Origin: Nocardioides sp.
Lineage (GTDB): Bacteria; Actinomycetota; Actinomycetes; Propionibacteriales; Nocardioidaceae
Reading direction: 5' to 3'
DNA length: 55,089 nt
NCBI RefSeq assembly: GCF_025964975.1
Contig: NZ_JAOPXV010000211.1
Location: 1-55,089 of the forward strand
In this document: positions 7,261 to 15,928 of the stretch, one piece after another
Layout of the letters: each line of letters opens with the position of its first letter
How positions within the stretch are numbered: position 1 is the stretch's first letter
The notes under the pieces: model-generated
Database searches by the model: none
What the model was told of the DNA's origin: nothing
Seen by the model: only the letters and a program-made list of their open reading frames with translations
Made by a program: the position numbers and the translations under genes

Positions 7261-7869
7261 GTGACCACCCGACGGACCCAGGCCGAGCGCCGCGACACCA
7301 CCACCGCTCGCCTGCTCGACGCCGTCGAGGTGGTCATCTCCGAGTCGGGCTACGCCCGCACGACCGTGGCGGCGGTGTGCGCCCAGGCCGGCCTGAGCCA
7401 GGGCGCTCTCTTCCGCCACTTCCCCCACCGCCGGGCCCTGCTGGTCGCCACGGCCGAGCGAGTCGCCGAGCGCCAGACCGAGGACTTCGCCGAGCAGTTC
7501 CGCGCCGTCCGACCGGGGCCCGACACCGTGCTCGAGGGCCTCACCGCCTTGCGTTCGCTGGTGAGGTCGCGGTCCAACCAGGTCTGGCACGAGCTCGTCC
7601 GGGCCGCGCGCACCGACGACGCACTCCGCGAGGACCTCGGCCCCGCGCTGCGCGACTACCACCGTCGCAGTGCGGCCGCCGCTGCCGCGTTCTTCGGCGA
7701 CCAGTGGAGCGGTGCAGCCCAGGACGTCGTGCGGGTCGTCGTCAACTACCTGGACGGCGAAGCGGCCGTCGCGCAGGTCCTGCCCGATCAGGACCGGGAC
7801 GACGCCACGCTCCGCCTCCTCGCCCAGCTCACCCAACCCCTCTTCACCCACCACCAGGAGACACGATGA
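7261..7869 (+). CDS. TetR-family transcriptional regulator
   Basis: 202 residues. The helix-turn-helix occupies about 12-58, with YARTTVAAVCAQAGLSQGAL followed by the family-typical FRHFPHRRALL. The rest is a helical ligand-binding domain. The GTG start follows a TAGCCT box by six bases, so the message is likely leaderless. The stop overlaps the start of the FAD-binding dehydrogenase gene (ATGA), so both are one operon and the regulator very probably controls that oxidoreductase. The palindrome at 7221-7242 is the best candidate for its binding site. Ligand unknown. A steroid- or cyclic-ketone-like substrate of the neighbouring enzyme is one possibility. Confidence 0.92.
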   Translation: MTTRRTQAERRDTTTARLLDAVEVVISESGYARTTVAAVCAQAGLSQGALFRHFPHRRALLVATAERVAERQTEDFAEQFRAVRPGPDTVLEGLTALRSLVRSRSNQVWHELVRAARTDDALREDLGPALRDYHRRSAAAAAAFFGDQWSGAAQDVVRVVVNYLDGEAAVAQVLPDQDRDDATLRLLAQLTQPLFTHHQETR

Positions 7870-9545
7870 CGTCCGAGACCACACCCGCCTTCGCGCCCGA
7901 CGCCATCGTCGTCGGAGCCGGCCTCGCCGGGCTCGTGGCGACCTACGAGCTCGTCCAGGCGGGCAGGTCTGTGCTCGTGCTCGACCAGGAGAACCGCAAC
8001 AACCTCGGCGGCCAGGCGTTCTGGTCCCTCGGCGGACTCTTCCTCGTCGACTCCCCCGAGCAGCGCCGTATGGGCATCAAGGACTCGGTCGACCTCGCGC
8101 TGCAGGACTGGCGGGGATCGGCAGCCTTCGACCGGCTCGAGGACCAGGACCTCTGGGGCGAGCAGTGGGCACGGGCGTACGTCGCATGGGCGGCCGGCGA
8201 GAAGCGCGACTACCTCCACCAGCTCGGCCTGCGGTTCCTGCCGCTGGTCGGGTGGGCCGAGCGCGGCGGAAGTGCCGAGGGCCACGGCAACTCCGTGCCG
8301 CGGTTCCACCTGACCTGGGGCATCGGGCCCGAGGTGGTGCGCGTCTTCGCGGAGCCGGTCGTCGCTGCCGAGCAGGCCGGGCTGGTCCGCTTCGGGTTCC
8401 GGCACCGCGTCGACGAGCTCGTCACATCAGATGGAGCGGTCGTCGGCGTACGAGGCGCGGTGCTGTCAGCCGACGACGACCTCCCCCGCGGGGAGAAGTC
8501 GTCGCGCGACGAGGTCGACACCTTCGAGCTGCGTGCTCCGGCGGTCATCGTGACCAGCGGCGGCATCGGCCACAACTACGACCTGATCCGCAAGCACTGG
8601 CCCACCGAACGGCTCGGCCCGGCGCCCGAGCACCTCATCGCCGGTGTGCCGGCCCACGTCGACGGACGCATGCTCCAGATCAGCGAGGATGCCGGGGCTG
8701 CCGTGGTGAACCGCGACCGGCTGTGGGCCTACACCGAGGGCATCCACAACTGGGACCCGATCTGGCCCGACCACGGCATCCGGATTCTGCCCGGCCCGTC
8801 GTCGCTGTGGCTCGACGCGAACGGCAAGCGCCTGCCCGCACCCAACTTCCCGGGCTTCGACACGATGGGATCGATGCGCGAGATCCTCTCGACCGGGCAC
8901 GACTACTCGTGGTTCGTGCTGACGCAGAAGGTGATCGAGAAGGAGTTCGCCCTCTCCGGCTCGGAGCAGAATCCCGACATGACCGGCAAGGACATCAGGG
9001 TCTTCCTCAAGAGCCGACTGGCCAAGGGTGCACCCAGGCCGGTCGAGGCCTTCAAGGAGCACGGCGAGGACTTCGCCGTGGCCGACACGATCGAGGAGCT
9101 GGTCGAGGGTATGAACAAGCTCGCCCGCGGACCCCAGCTCGACACCGAGGACGTCCGTCGCATCGTCGAGGCCCACGACCGTGAGCTCGACAACGACTTC
9201 TCCAAGGACCTCCAGCTGATGGCCGTGGCCAACGCCCGCCGCTCGCGCACCGACAAGCTCGTCCGGGTCGCCAAGCCGCACGCGTTCCTCGATCCCGAGA
9301 ACGGCCCGCTCGTCGCCGTACGCCTCAACATCCTGACCCGCAAGACCCTCGGCGGGATCCAGACCGACCTCGACTCGCGCGTCCTCGACACGTCGGGCAC
9401 ACCGATCCCGGGCCTGTACGCCGCTGGGGAGGTCGCGGGCTTCGGCGGTGGCGGCGTGCACGGCTACAACGCGCTGGAGGGGACGTTCCTGGGCGGCTGC
9501 ATCTTCTCCGGGCGGGCAGCGGGTCGCGCGATCGCCGCCGGCTGA
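7866..9545 (+). CDS. FAD-binding dehydrogenase (fumarate reductase/KstD-like)
   Basis: 559 residues. The FAD site opens with VVGAGLAGLVATYELVQAG (GxGxxG), with an acidic residue after the second strand, and is completed near the C-terminus by GLYAAGEVAGFGGGGVHG, which contacts the flavin. The middle is the capping domain seen in succinate dehydrogenase/fumarate reductase flavoproteins and 3-ketosteroid delta1-dehydrogenases. The overall length and the tail match the soluble 'FAD-binding dehydrogenase' group of actinobacteria. It probably introduces a double bond into, or reduces, a cyclic or enone substrate. The ATG at 7866 overlaps the TetR stop, which fixes the start and shows co-translation. 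Substrate not determinable from sequence. Confidence 0.88.
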   Translation: MTSETTPAFAPDAIVVGAGLAGLVATYELVQAGRSVLVLDQENRNNLGGQAFWSLGGLFLVDSPEQRRMGIKDSVDLALQDWRGSAAFDRLEDQDLWGEQWARAYVAWAAGEKRDYLHQLGLRFLPLVGWAERGGSAEGHGNSVPRFHLTWGIGPEVVRVFAEPVVAAEQAGLVRFGFRHRVDELVTSDGAVVGVRGAVLSADDDLPRGEKSSRDEVDTFELRAPAVIVTSGGIGHNYDLIRKHWPTERLGPAPEHLIAGVPAHVDGRMLQISEDAGAAVVNRDRLWAYTEGIHNWDPIWPDHGIRILPGPSSLWLDANGKRLPAPNFPGFDTMGSMREILSTGHDYSWFVLTQKVIEKEFALSGSEQNPDMTGKDIRVFLKSRLAKGAPRPVEAFKEHGEDFAVADTIEELVEGMNKLARGPQLDTEDVRRIVEAHDRELDNDFSKDLQLMAVANARRSRTDKLVRVAKPHAFLDPENGPLVAVRLNILTRKTLGGIQTDLDSRVLDTSGTPIPGLYAAGEVAGFGGGGVHGYNALEGTFLGGCIFSGRAAGRAIAAG

Positions 9546-9605
9546 ATCGTCGGGTCCCGGCGCCCGCCGTACGGACGAGTAGCAAACGCGACGGACGTCG
9601 ACCTC

Positions 9606-9611
9606 TAACCT
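9606..9611 (+). promoter_or_regulatory. -10 box TAACCT, leaderless pyc promoter
   Basis: TAACCT lies six bases before the ATG at 9618. No ribosome binding site is seen. Confidence 0.5.
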
Positions 9612-9617
9612 TCGGGC

Positions 9618-12600
9618 ATGTTCTCCAAGGTGCTGGTCGCGAACCGCGGCGAGATCGCGATCCGAGCATTCCGTGCGGCCTACGAGATCGGCGCCCGCAC
9701 GGTCGCGGTCTTCCCCTACGAGGACCGCGGGTCCGAGCACCGGTTGAAGGCGGACGAGGCCTACGAGATCGGCGAGCGGGGCCACCCCGTCCGGGCCTAC
9801 CTCGACCCGGACGCGATCGTGGCGGTGGCTCTGAAGGCCGGCGCCGACGCCGTCTATCCGGGATACGGCTTCCTCTCGGAGAACCCCGCGCTGGCCGAGG
9901 CCTGTGCCAACGCCGGCATCACCTTCATCGGTCCGAGTGCCGAGGTCCTCACCCTGACCGGCAACAAGGCCCGGGCCATCGCCGCGGCGAAGGCCGCCGG
10001 GGTCCCGACCCTGAGGAGCGTCGAGCCCGGCACCGATGTGGACGTGCTGGTCGCGGCCGCAGAGGAGATCCCCGAGCCGCTCTTCGTCAAGGCTGTCGCC
10101 GGCGGCGGCGGCCGGGGGATGCGCCGCGTCGACGACCGCGCCCAGCTGCGGGAGGCCATCGAGACCTGCATGCGCGAGGCCGAGGGCGCCTTCGGCGACC
10201 CCACGGTCTTCATCGAGCAGGCCGTCGTCCAGCCCCGCCACATCGAGGTCCAGATCCTGGCCGACGGCGAGGGCAACGTCATGCACCTCTTCGAGCGTGA
10301 CTGCTCGGTGCAGCGGCGCCACCAGAAGGTCGTCGAGATCGCCCCTGCGCCCAACCTCGACCCCGAGCTGCGGGAGCGGATGTGCGCCGACGCCGTGCGG
10401 TTCGCGACCGAGATCGGGTACCGCAACGCCGGGACGGTGGAGTACCTCCTCGACAAGCACGGCAACTACGTCTTCATCGAGATGAACCCCCGCATACAGG
10501 TGGAGCACACGGTCAACGGGGAGATCACCGACGTCGACCTGGTCCAGTCGCAGATCAGGATCGCGGCCGGCGAGACCCTGGCCGACCTCGGGCTCTCGCA
10601 GGAGACGGTCTCCATCCGCGGCGCCGCCCTGCAGTGCCGGATCACCACCGAGGACCCGGCGAACGGCTTCCGCCCCGACACGGGGAAGATCACGACCTAC
10701 CGCTCCCCCGGCGGGGCCGGGATCCGCCTCGACGGCGGCACCACCTACACCGGCGCCGAGGTGAGCGCCCACTTCGACTCGATGCTGGCCAAGCTGACCT
10801 GTCGGGCCCGGACCTTCGACAAGGCAGTCGAGCGGGCGCGCCGCGCGGTGGCGGAGTTCCGGATCCGAGGCGTCTCCACCAACATCGCGTTCCTGCAGGC
10901 CGTGCTCGACGACCCGGACTTCGCGGCGGGCATGATCACGACCTCGTTCATCGAGGACCACCCGCAGCTCCTCACCGCACGAGCCTCCGGCGACCGCGGC
11001 ACGAAGCTGCTGACCTACCTCGCCGACGTGACGGTCAACCAGCCGCACGGGCGCGCCCCGGTCAGCGTCGACCCGATGACCAAGCTTCCCGACGTCAACC
11101 TCGACGTTCCGGCGCCCGACGGGACCCGCCAGCTCCTGCTGCGAGTCGGTCCTGAGGAGTTCGCCCGACAGCTGCGGGCGCAGGACCAGGTCGCCGTCAC
11201 CGACACCACCTTCCGCGACGCACACCAGTCGTTGCTCGCCACCCGCGTGCGCACCCGCGACCTCGTCGCGGTCGCCGGGCACGTCGCGCGCACGACGCCG
11301 GAGCTGTGGTCGCTGGAGGCGTGGGGCGGTGCGACGTACGACGTGGCGTTGCGCTTCCTCGCCGAGGACCCGTGGGAACGTCTCGCCGAGCTCCGCAAGA
11401 CCGTGCCCAACATCTGTCTGCAGATGCTGCTGCGCGGGCGCAACACGGTCGGCTACACGCCGTACCCCGCCGAGGTGACGCAGGCCTTCGTCGAGGAGGC
11501 AGCAGCGACAGGCATCGACGTCTTCCGCATCTTCGACGCGCTCAACGACGTCTCCCAGATGATGCCTGCGATCGAGGCGGTCCGGGCGACCGGCACGACC
11601 GTCGCGGAGGTGGCGCTCTGCTACACCGGCGACCTGTCGTCTCCCGCGGAGAGGCTCTACACCCTCGACTACTACCTGCGCCTCGCCGACCAGATCGTCG
11701 ATGCCGGCGCGCACGTCCTCGCGATCAAGGACATGGCCGGGCTGCTGCGCGCGCCCGCAGCACGCACCCTGGTCTCCGCGCTGCGCTCCGAGTTCGACCT
11801 GCCGGTGCATCTGCACACCCACGACACCCCGGGCGGCCAGCTCGCGACGCTCCTCGCGGCCATCGACTGCGGCGTTGACGCCGTCGATGCCGCCTGCGCC
11901 GCGATGGCGGGCACCACCTCGCAGCCGGCCCTGTCGGCGCTCGTCTCCGCCACCGACCACGGGCCGCGCGAGACCGGGTTGTCGCTGGACAAGGTCAACG
12001 CGCTGGAGCCCTACTGGGAGGCCACGCGCCGCGTTTACGCCCCCTTCGAGTCCGGCCTCCCTGCCCCCACCGGTCGCGTCTACACCCACGAGATCCCCGG
12101 CGGGCAGCTCTCCAACCTCCGCCAGCAGGCGATCGCGCTCGGGCTCGGTGAGAAGTTCGAGCAGGTCGAGGACATGTACGCCGCCGCCAACACGATCCTC
12201 GGCAACGTGGTCAAGGTGACGCCCTCCTCCAAGGTGGTCGGCGACCTGGCCCTTCACCTCGTGGCGGTGGGCGCCGACCCGCGCGCCTTCGAGGACGACC
12301 CGGGCGCCTTCGACATCCCCGACTCGGTGATCGGCTTCCTCAACGGCGAGCTCGGCGACCCGCCCGGCGGCTGGCCGGAGCCCTTCCGCACCAAGGCACT
12401 CGCGGGGCGCACCTGGAAGCGCCCGGCGGAGACCCTCACCGCCAGCCAGGAAGCGGGGCTCGTGGGCAACCGCCGCGCCACCCTCAACGAGCTCCTCTTC
12501 CCCGGTCCGACCAAGGACTTCCGCGAGTCCAGGGAGACGTACGGCGACGTGTCGGTGCTGCCGACGATCGACTACCTCTACGGCTTGCGCCGCGGCGAGG

Positions 12601-12995
12601 AGCACTCGGTCTCCCTCGGCGAGGGCAAGACGCTGATCCTCGGGCTCGAGGCGATCGGCGAGCCGGACGAGCGTGGCATCCGCACCGTCATGTGCACCAT
12701 CAACGGCCAGCTGCGACCCGTCGGTGTGCGCGACCGCAGCGTCGCCTCGGCGGTCGCCGCTGCGGAGAAGGCGGACAGCTCCGACAGCGGGCACGTCGCC
12801 GCTCCGTTCGACGGTGTCGTCACCGTCGGGGTCGCCGAGGGCGACGAGGTCGAGGCGGGCCAGACCGTGGCGACCATCGAGGCGATGAAGATGGAGGCCT
12901 CGATCACGTCGCCCCGTGCCGGCAGGGTCGCTCGCGTCGCCGTACCGGGAACCCAGGCGGTCGAGGGCGGCGACCTCGTGCTGGTGCTGGGCTGA
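9618..12995 (+). CDS. pyc: Pyruvate carboxylase
   Basis: 1125 residues, the normal length of a single-chain pyruvate carboxylase. It converts pyruvate, bicarbonate and ATP to oxaloacetate, the main anaplerotic step. Domains: biotin carboxylase (about 1-450; VLVANRGEIAIRAFRAAYE at the start, GGGGRGMRR near 160, MNPRIQVEHTVNGEITD near 293), carboxyltransferase (about 525-800, opening with TDTTFRDAHQSLLATRVRT and carrying the metal-site DTPGG segment), allosteric/linker part, and a C-terminal biotinyl domain with EAMKMEAS, whose lysine is near residue 1090. The ATG at 9618 is the first residue of the conserved N-terminus and follows a TAACCT box by six bases. The gene is complete with no broken domain. 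Confidence 0.97.
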   Translation: MFSKVLVANRGEIAIRAFRAAYEIGARTVAVFPYEDRGSEHRLKADEAYEIGERGHPVRAYLDPDAIVAVALKAGADAVYPGYGFLSENPALAEACANAGITFIGPSAEVLTLTGNKARAIAAAKAAGVPTLRSVEPGTDVDVLVAAAEEIPEPLFVKAVAGGGGRGMRRVDDRAQLREAIETCMREAEGAFGDPTVFIEQAVVQPRHIEVQILADGEGNVMHLFERDCSVQRRHQKVVEIAPAPNLDPELRERMCADAVRFATEIGYRNAGTVEYLLDKHGNYVFIEMNPRIQVEHTVNGEITDVDLVQSQIRIAAGETLADLGLSQETVSIRGAALQCRITTEDPANGFRPDTGKITTYRSPGGAGIRLDGGTTYTGAEVSAHFDSMLAKLTCRARTFDKAVERARRAVAEFRIRGVSTNIAFLQAVLDDPDFAAGMITTSFIEDHPQLLTARASGDRGTKLLTYLADVTVNQPHGRAPVSVDPMTKLPDVNLDVPAPDGTRQLLLRVGPEEFARQLRAQDQVAVTDTTFRDAHQSLLATRVRTRDLVAVAGHVARTTPELWSLEAWGGATYDVALRFLAEDPWERLAELRKTVPNICLQMLLRGRNTVGYTPYPAEVTQAFVEEAAATGIDVFRIFDALNDVSQMMPAIEAVRATGTTVAEVALCYTGDLSSPAERLYTLDYYLRLADQIVDAGAHVLAIKDMAGLLRAPAARTLVSALRSEFDLPVHLHTHDTPGGQLATLLAAIDCGVDAVDAACAAMAGTTSQPALSALVSATDHGPRETGLSLDKVNALEPYWEATRRVYAPFESGLPAPTGRVYTHEIPGGQLSNLRQQAIALGLGEKFEQVEDMYAAANTILGNVVKVTPSSKVVGDLALHLVAVGADPRAFEDDPGAFDIPDSVIGFLNGELGDPPGGWPEPFRTKALAGRTWKRPAETLTASQEAGLVGNRRATLNELLFPGPTKDFRESRETYGDVSVLPTIDYLYGLRRGEEHSVSLGEGKTLILGLEAIGEPDERGIRTVMCTINGQLRPVGVRDRSVASAVAAAEKADSSDSGHVAAPFDGVVTVGVAEGDEVEAGQTVATIEAMKMEASITSPRAGRVARVAVPGTQAVEGGDLVLVLG

Positions 12996-13001
12996 GGCTC
13001 G

Positions 13002-14243
13002 CTAGCGCTGGCGCTTGGGGACGGGTGCGCCGGGCGTCACCGTGAAGGTGAACCAGGAGGACTTCAGCCCGAGCACGGTGCGCAGGGTGTCGCCGCTGAT
13101 GTCGGCCCGTCCGGCAGTGCCCACGAGCGCCATCTTCAGGACCCGGCCCCCCCACTCGCCGTTGCCGTCGCGCTGCGCGACCTCGATCCCGGTCAGGTCA
13201 CCGATCGCGGGATAGTGGCGCTCGAGTCCGGCGTCGTCGAGGACGACCGACCACGTGTGGTGCGGGTTGCCCGTCCAGCCGTCGTAGGGGTCCTCCCTGG
13301 CCATGAGGTAGGGCGCCGACCCTGCGGAGGAGAAGCCGCCGTTGCTGGAGGAGAACTGGGCGAAGGCCGGTCGACCGTCGAAGACGAGGCCTTCGCTGAG
13401 CGTGTCCAGGACCGCCTGCGTGGCGGCCGGGTGCTCGACGTCGACGCCCCCATAGACCTGGCACTGCGTCGTGTCGCAGATCTGATAGTGCGACGCGTTG
13501 GGGTGGGAGCGCTCAGCGGCCGCGTAGGTGCGGGCGGCCACGGCCTGGGCGCGGACCGCGTCGGGGCTCCAGAGCGCGGGGATCTCGAGCGGCACGACTC
13601 CTCGCAGGTAGGCGTCCAGGCTCACCACGTTGACGGTGTCCCGAGCCGGCTGCCCCGGCCGGACCGACGCCGAGCGGAGGCGGCCACGGTAGGTCGCCCT
13701 GCCCGAAGGCTTGACGAGGGTCAGCCGGCCGAGGGGCGCGGAGAACTGCCCGTCGCCGGCGAAGGACTTCCACGTGCGCCAGCTGCTGCCCTTGCGGAAG
13801 TCCACCCGGGTGCGGCCGTCGGCGAGGCCGGACATCCGCCAGCGCGTCGCGCCGTTGGCAGGGACCTTCCAGGCCTTCTTGGGCTGGAGCCTGGTGACCT
13901 TCAGACCGGCCGCCGCGACGACGACGAGGTCATCGCTCGTGTCGCCGGTGATCAAGACCTCGATCGGTCCCCGATGCACCCCCCATGAGGTGCCCGGGTA
14001 GTAGAACTCGATGATCTGCTGCCAGGTCAGCCCGGCTCTTGCCGCGCCTTCGGCGCCGTACTGTGACATGCCGTGCCCGTGGCCGTAGCCGTGTCCCGAC
14101 AGCGTGATGGTGCTCGGCCCGGTGACCGGATAGACCTCGGCCCGGCGGTTGCTCGACGCGGGCGATGTGGTCGCCATTGCCGCCGCGACGGCCACCACGA
14201 GGGCGCTCACCGCGGCTGGCACGGGACGGGTCGGACGGGGCAT
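13002..14243 (-). CDS. Secreted SpoIID/LytB-domain protein
   Basis: 413 residues with an N-terminal signal peptide (about 1-30, AAVSALVVAVAAAMATTSPA). The early run ITLSGHGYGHGHGMSQYGA is the block that opens many SpoIID/LytB proteins, and VSLDAYLRGVVPLEIPALW with the following AVRAQAVAARTYA is the core of the domain. SpoIID enzymes are lytic transglycosylases acting on denuded peptidoglycan in Bacillus. Actinobacterial homologues are exported, and their substrates are less clear. Four cysteines near ICDTTQC suggest oxidative folding outside the cell. It converges with pyc, leaving only 6 bases. A TAGGGT box on the minus strand lies five bases before the ATG. Confidence 0.9.
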   Translation of the reverse strand: MPRPTRPVPAAVSALVVAVAAAMATTSPASSNRRAEVYPVTGPSTITLSGHGYGHGHGMSQYGAEGAARAGLTWQQIIEFYYPGTSWGVHRGPIEVLITGDTSDDLVVVAAAGLKVTRLQPKKAWKVPANGATRWRMSGLADGRTRVDFRKGSSWRTWKSFAGDGQFSAPLGRLTLVKPSGRATYRGRLRSASVRPGQPARDTVNVVSLDAYLRGVVPLEIPALWSPDAVRAQAVAARTYAAAERSHPNASHYQICDTTQCQVYGGVDVEHPAATQAVLDTLSEGLVFDGRPAFAQFSSSNGGFSSAGSAPYLMAREDPYDGWTGNPHHTWSVVLDDAGLERHYPAIGDLTGIEVAQRDGNGEWGGRVLKMALVGTAGRADISGDTLRTVLGLKSSWFTFTVTPGAPVPKRQR

Positions 14244-14369
14244 CGAGGACCCTACTTCCGTGTTCTGTGGGTCTGGTGTGACTCACGTGACGATCGATCA
14301 GAACACGGGCATCGCTCGGGAACAACCGGGTCAGCAGAACTACATGCCTGTAGTTGCTCCCTTCAGCAC

Positions 14370-14375
14370 TAGGCT
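14370..14375 (+). promoter_or_regulatory. -10 box TAGGCT, leaderless promoter of the tandem paralogues
   Basis: TAGGCT lies six bases before the ATG at 14382. The 14244-14369 spacer otherwise shows no gene. Confidence 0.5.
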
Positions 14376-14381
14376 GGTGAC

Positions 14382-15047
14382 ATGGGCCTGAACCCCTTCC
14401 GCCGGGCACGCGAGGCACGTGAACGCGACCTCGCGGAGGCAGACCGCTGGCGGGTCGCGCGGAAGCTGGCCAACGACGACGTGACGGCGCTGGGCGAGGA
14501 GCTCGCCGAGCTCCACCTCGAGACCCTCGGCAGCGAACTCGATGAGGAGGCGACGCACCACTACCGCCGCGCCCTCGAGCACTACGAGCAGGCCAAGGAA
14601 CGGGTCCGCACCTCCGAGACGGCTGAGGACGTCCTGGCCGGCGACCAGCTGCTGCAGGACGCGCGCTACCACCGCGCCGCCGTGCTCTCGCTCCAGGCCG
14701 GTGAACCGCTGCCTGCCCGCCGCGAGCCGTGCTTCTTCGACCCCCGCCACGGACCCAGCGTCCGCGACCTGGAGTGGTCGCCACCGTCGGGAGTCGAGCG
14801 GACCGTCTCCGTCTGCGCGTCCGACGCCCGCCGGCTCGAGGGCGGTGCCGCACCGGAGATCCGGATGATCCGCGTCGGAGACCGCCGCGTGCCGGTCCAC
14901 GATGCCGGTGGGATCGAGAAGGTCCTGCGTCGGCACCAGACCCTCGCCCACGAGCGGTCCACCTCCCACAACAAGAAGAACCTCGCCGAGGCCTACATCA
15001 ACCAGTCCGTCGACGTGGCCGGCCAAGCCGCCGGGGGCGGGATGTGA
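14382..15047 (+). CDS. Uncharacterised protein, first of two tandem paralogues
   Basis: 221 residues, not assigned to a named family. The N-terminal half (about 5-90) is highly charged and probably helical (EELAELHLETLGSELDEEA). The second half has the block REPCFFDPRHGP, followed by LEWSPPSGV, then VSVCASDARRLEGG and IRMIRVGDRRVP. The next gene repeats the same order of blocks, so both come from one duplication. The two cysteines and the histidine could bind metal or form a disulfide, but no catalytic motif is recognised. No signal peptide or membrane segment is visible, so it is probably cytoplasmic. The C-terminus differs from the paralogue: it has a basic His/Lys/Asn stretch (ERSTSHNKKNLAEAY). 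Likely leaderless, co-transcribed with the next gene three bases later. Confidence 0.75.
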   Translation: MGLNPFRRAREARERDLAEADRWRVARKLANDDVTALGEELAELHLETLGSELDEEATHHYRRALEHYEQAKERVRTSETAEDVLAGDQLLQDARYHRAAVLSLQAGEPLPARREPCFFDPRHGPSVRDLEWSPPSGVERTVSVCASDARRLEGGAAPEIRMIRVGDRRVPVHDAGGIEKVLRRHQTLAHERSTSHNKKNLAEAYINQSVDVAGQAAGGGM

Positions 15048-15050
15048 CTC

Positions 15051-15848
15051 ATGGTGCGGATCGGCCGGCGACAGCGCGAGGCTCGGCTGGCAGAGCTCGA
15101 GGCGTTCAGGCTGGTGCGCAGGGCTGCCCATGAGGACGTGACGACGTTCGGAGAGGAGCTCAGCAACCTGCATGTCGAGACCCTCACCAGCGAGCTCGAC
15201 GACACCATGCGCGGCGACTACGAGCAGGCACTCGACGCCTATGAGCGCGCGAAGGCGCAGCTCTCCGCCGCGGGACAGGCCCCCGACATCACAGCCGTGA
15301 CCCGCACGCTGACGGACGGACGATTCGCGCATGCCTGCGTCCTCGCCGACCGCGACGGCAGCCCCAGACCCACCCGCCGCGAACCCTGCTTCTTCAACCC
15401 GGCACACGGTCCGGCCCGCCACGACGTGGAGTGGGCGCCGCCGGGCGGTGTGCCCCGCGCCGTACCCGTCTGCTTCCGCGACTTGGAACGCCTGACCGCC
15501 GGCGAGGCACCGGACGTCAGGCTGGTCCGCCTCGGCAACCGCCGCGCACCGTGGTTCGCCGCAGGTCCGGCCTACGCCGCCTGGGCGCAGGGGTGGTACG
15601 CCGACCTGGTGGACGACAACCGGATGGCGGCCGACCGCCTCACGATGGCCTACGCCACCGGGCGCGGCGACAGCTGGGGAGCGGCCGGGGCCGTCGCCTG
15701 GTCCGACCCGGGCGCCTGGGACAGGGGCGGCATGATCGGCGGTCACGACTACTCCGGTTGGCACGGTGACGGCGGTGGCTTCGACGGCGGCGGCGGTGGC
15801 GGCGACGGCGGTGGCGGCGACGGCGGTGGCGGCGGCGGAGACGGGTGA
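15051..15848 (+). CDS. Uncharacterised protein, second tandem paralogue with Gly/Asp-rich tail
   Basis: 265 residues. Residues 1-170 follow the upstream protein block by block: charged helical start (GEELSNLHVETLTSELDD), REPCFFNPAHGP, VEWAPPGGV, VPVCFRDLERLTAGEAPDVR, GNRRAPWF. It continues with an aromatic segment (AGPAYAAWAQGWYADL) that the first copy lacks, then GGHDYSGWHGDGGGFDGG and a tail made almost only of Gly and Asp from about residue 238. Such tails often mark surface-associated or assembly-prone proteins, but no signal peptide is seen. It starts three bases after the upstream stop without its own ribosome binding site, which suggests coupled translation. Function unknown. Confidence 0.75.
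   Translation: MVRIGRRQREARLAELEAFRLVRRAAHEDVTTFGEELSNLHVETLTSELDDTMRGDYEQALDAYERAKAQLSAAGQAPDITAVTRTLTDGRFAHACVLADRDGSPRPTRREPCFFNPAHGPARHDVEWAPPGGVPRAVPVCFRDLERLTAGEAPDVRLVRLGNRRAPWFAAGPAYAAWAQGWYADLVDDNRMAADRLTMAYATGRGDSWGAAGAVAWSDPGAWDRGGMIGGHDYSGWHGDGGGFDGGGGGGDGGGGDGGGGGGDG
15761..15845 (+). repeat. Low-complexity GGC/GGT/GAC codon run
   Basis: Coding repeat of glycine and aspartate codons at the 3' end of the second paralogue, with near-repeats of a GGCGGCGGTGGCGGCGAC unit. Length may vary by slippage. Confidence 0.7.
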
Positions 15849-15928
15849 GGGTCCCCAGCGCATGGACGCGGTCTGTTTGGGCACGACTCCCGTGACGACC
15901 CGACAACGGAACACGAGGTGAGTGGCTG

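Noticed and set aside
8466..12794. A 1442-codon open frame on the minus strand across the FAD dehydrogenase and pyruvate carboxylase genes
   Set aside because: It is antisense to two well-recognised enzymes, has Arg/Gly/Val-rich low-complexity composition and no domain. Such frames are expected in GC-rich coding DNA.
15761..15845. Short-period repeat that could be taken for a CRISPR or satellite array
   Set aside because: The repeats are in-frame Gly/Asp codons without spacers, inside the paralogue gene.
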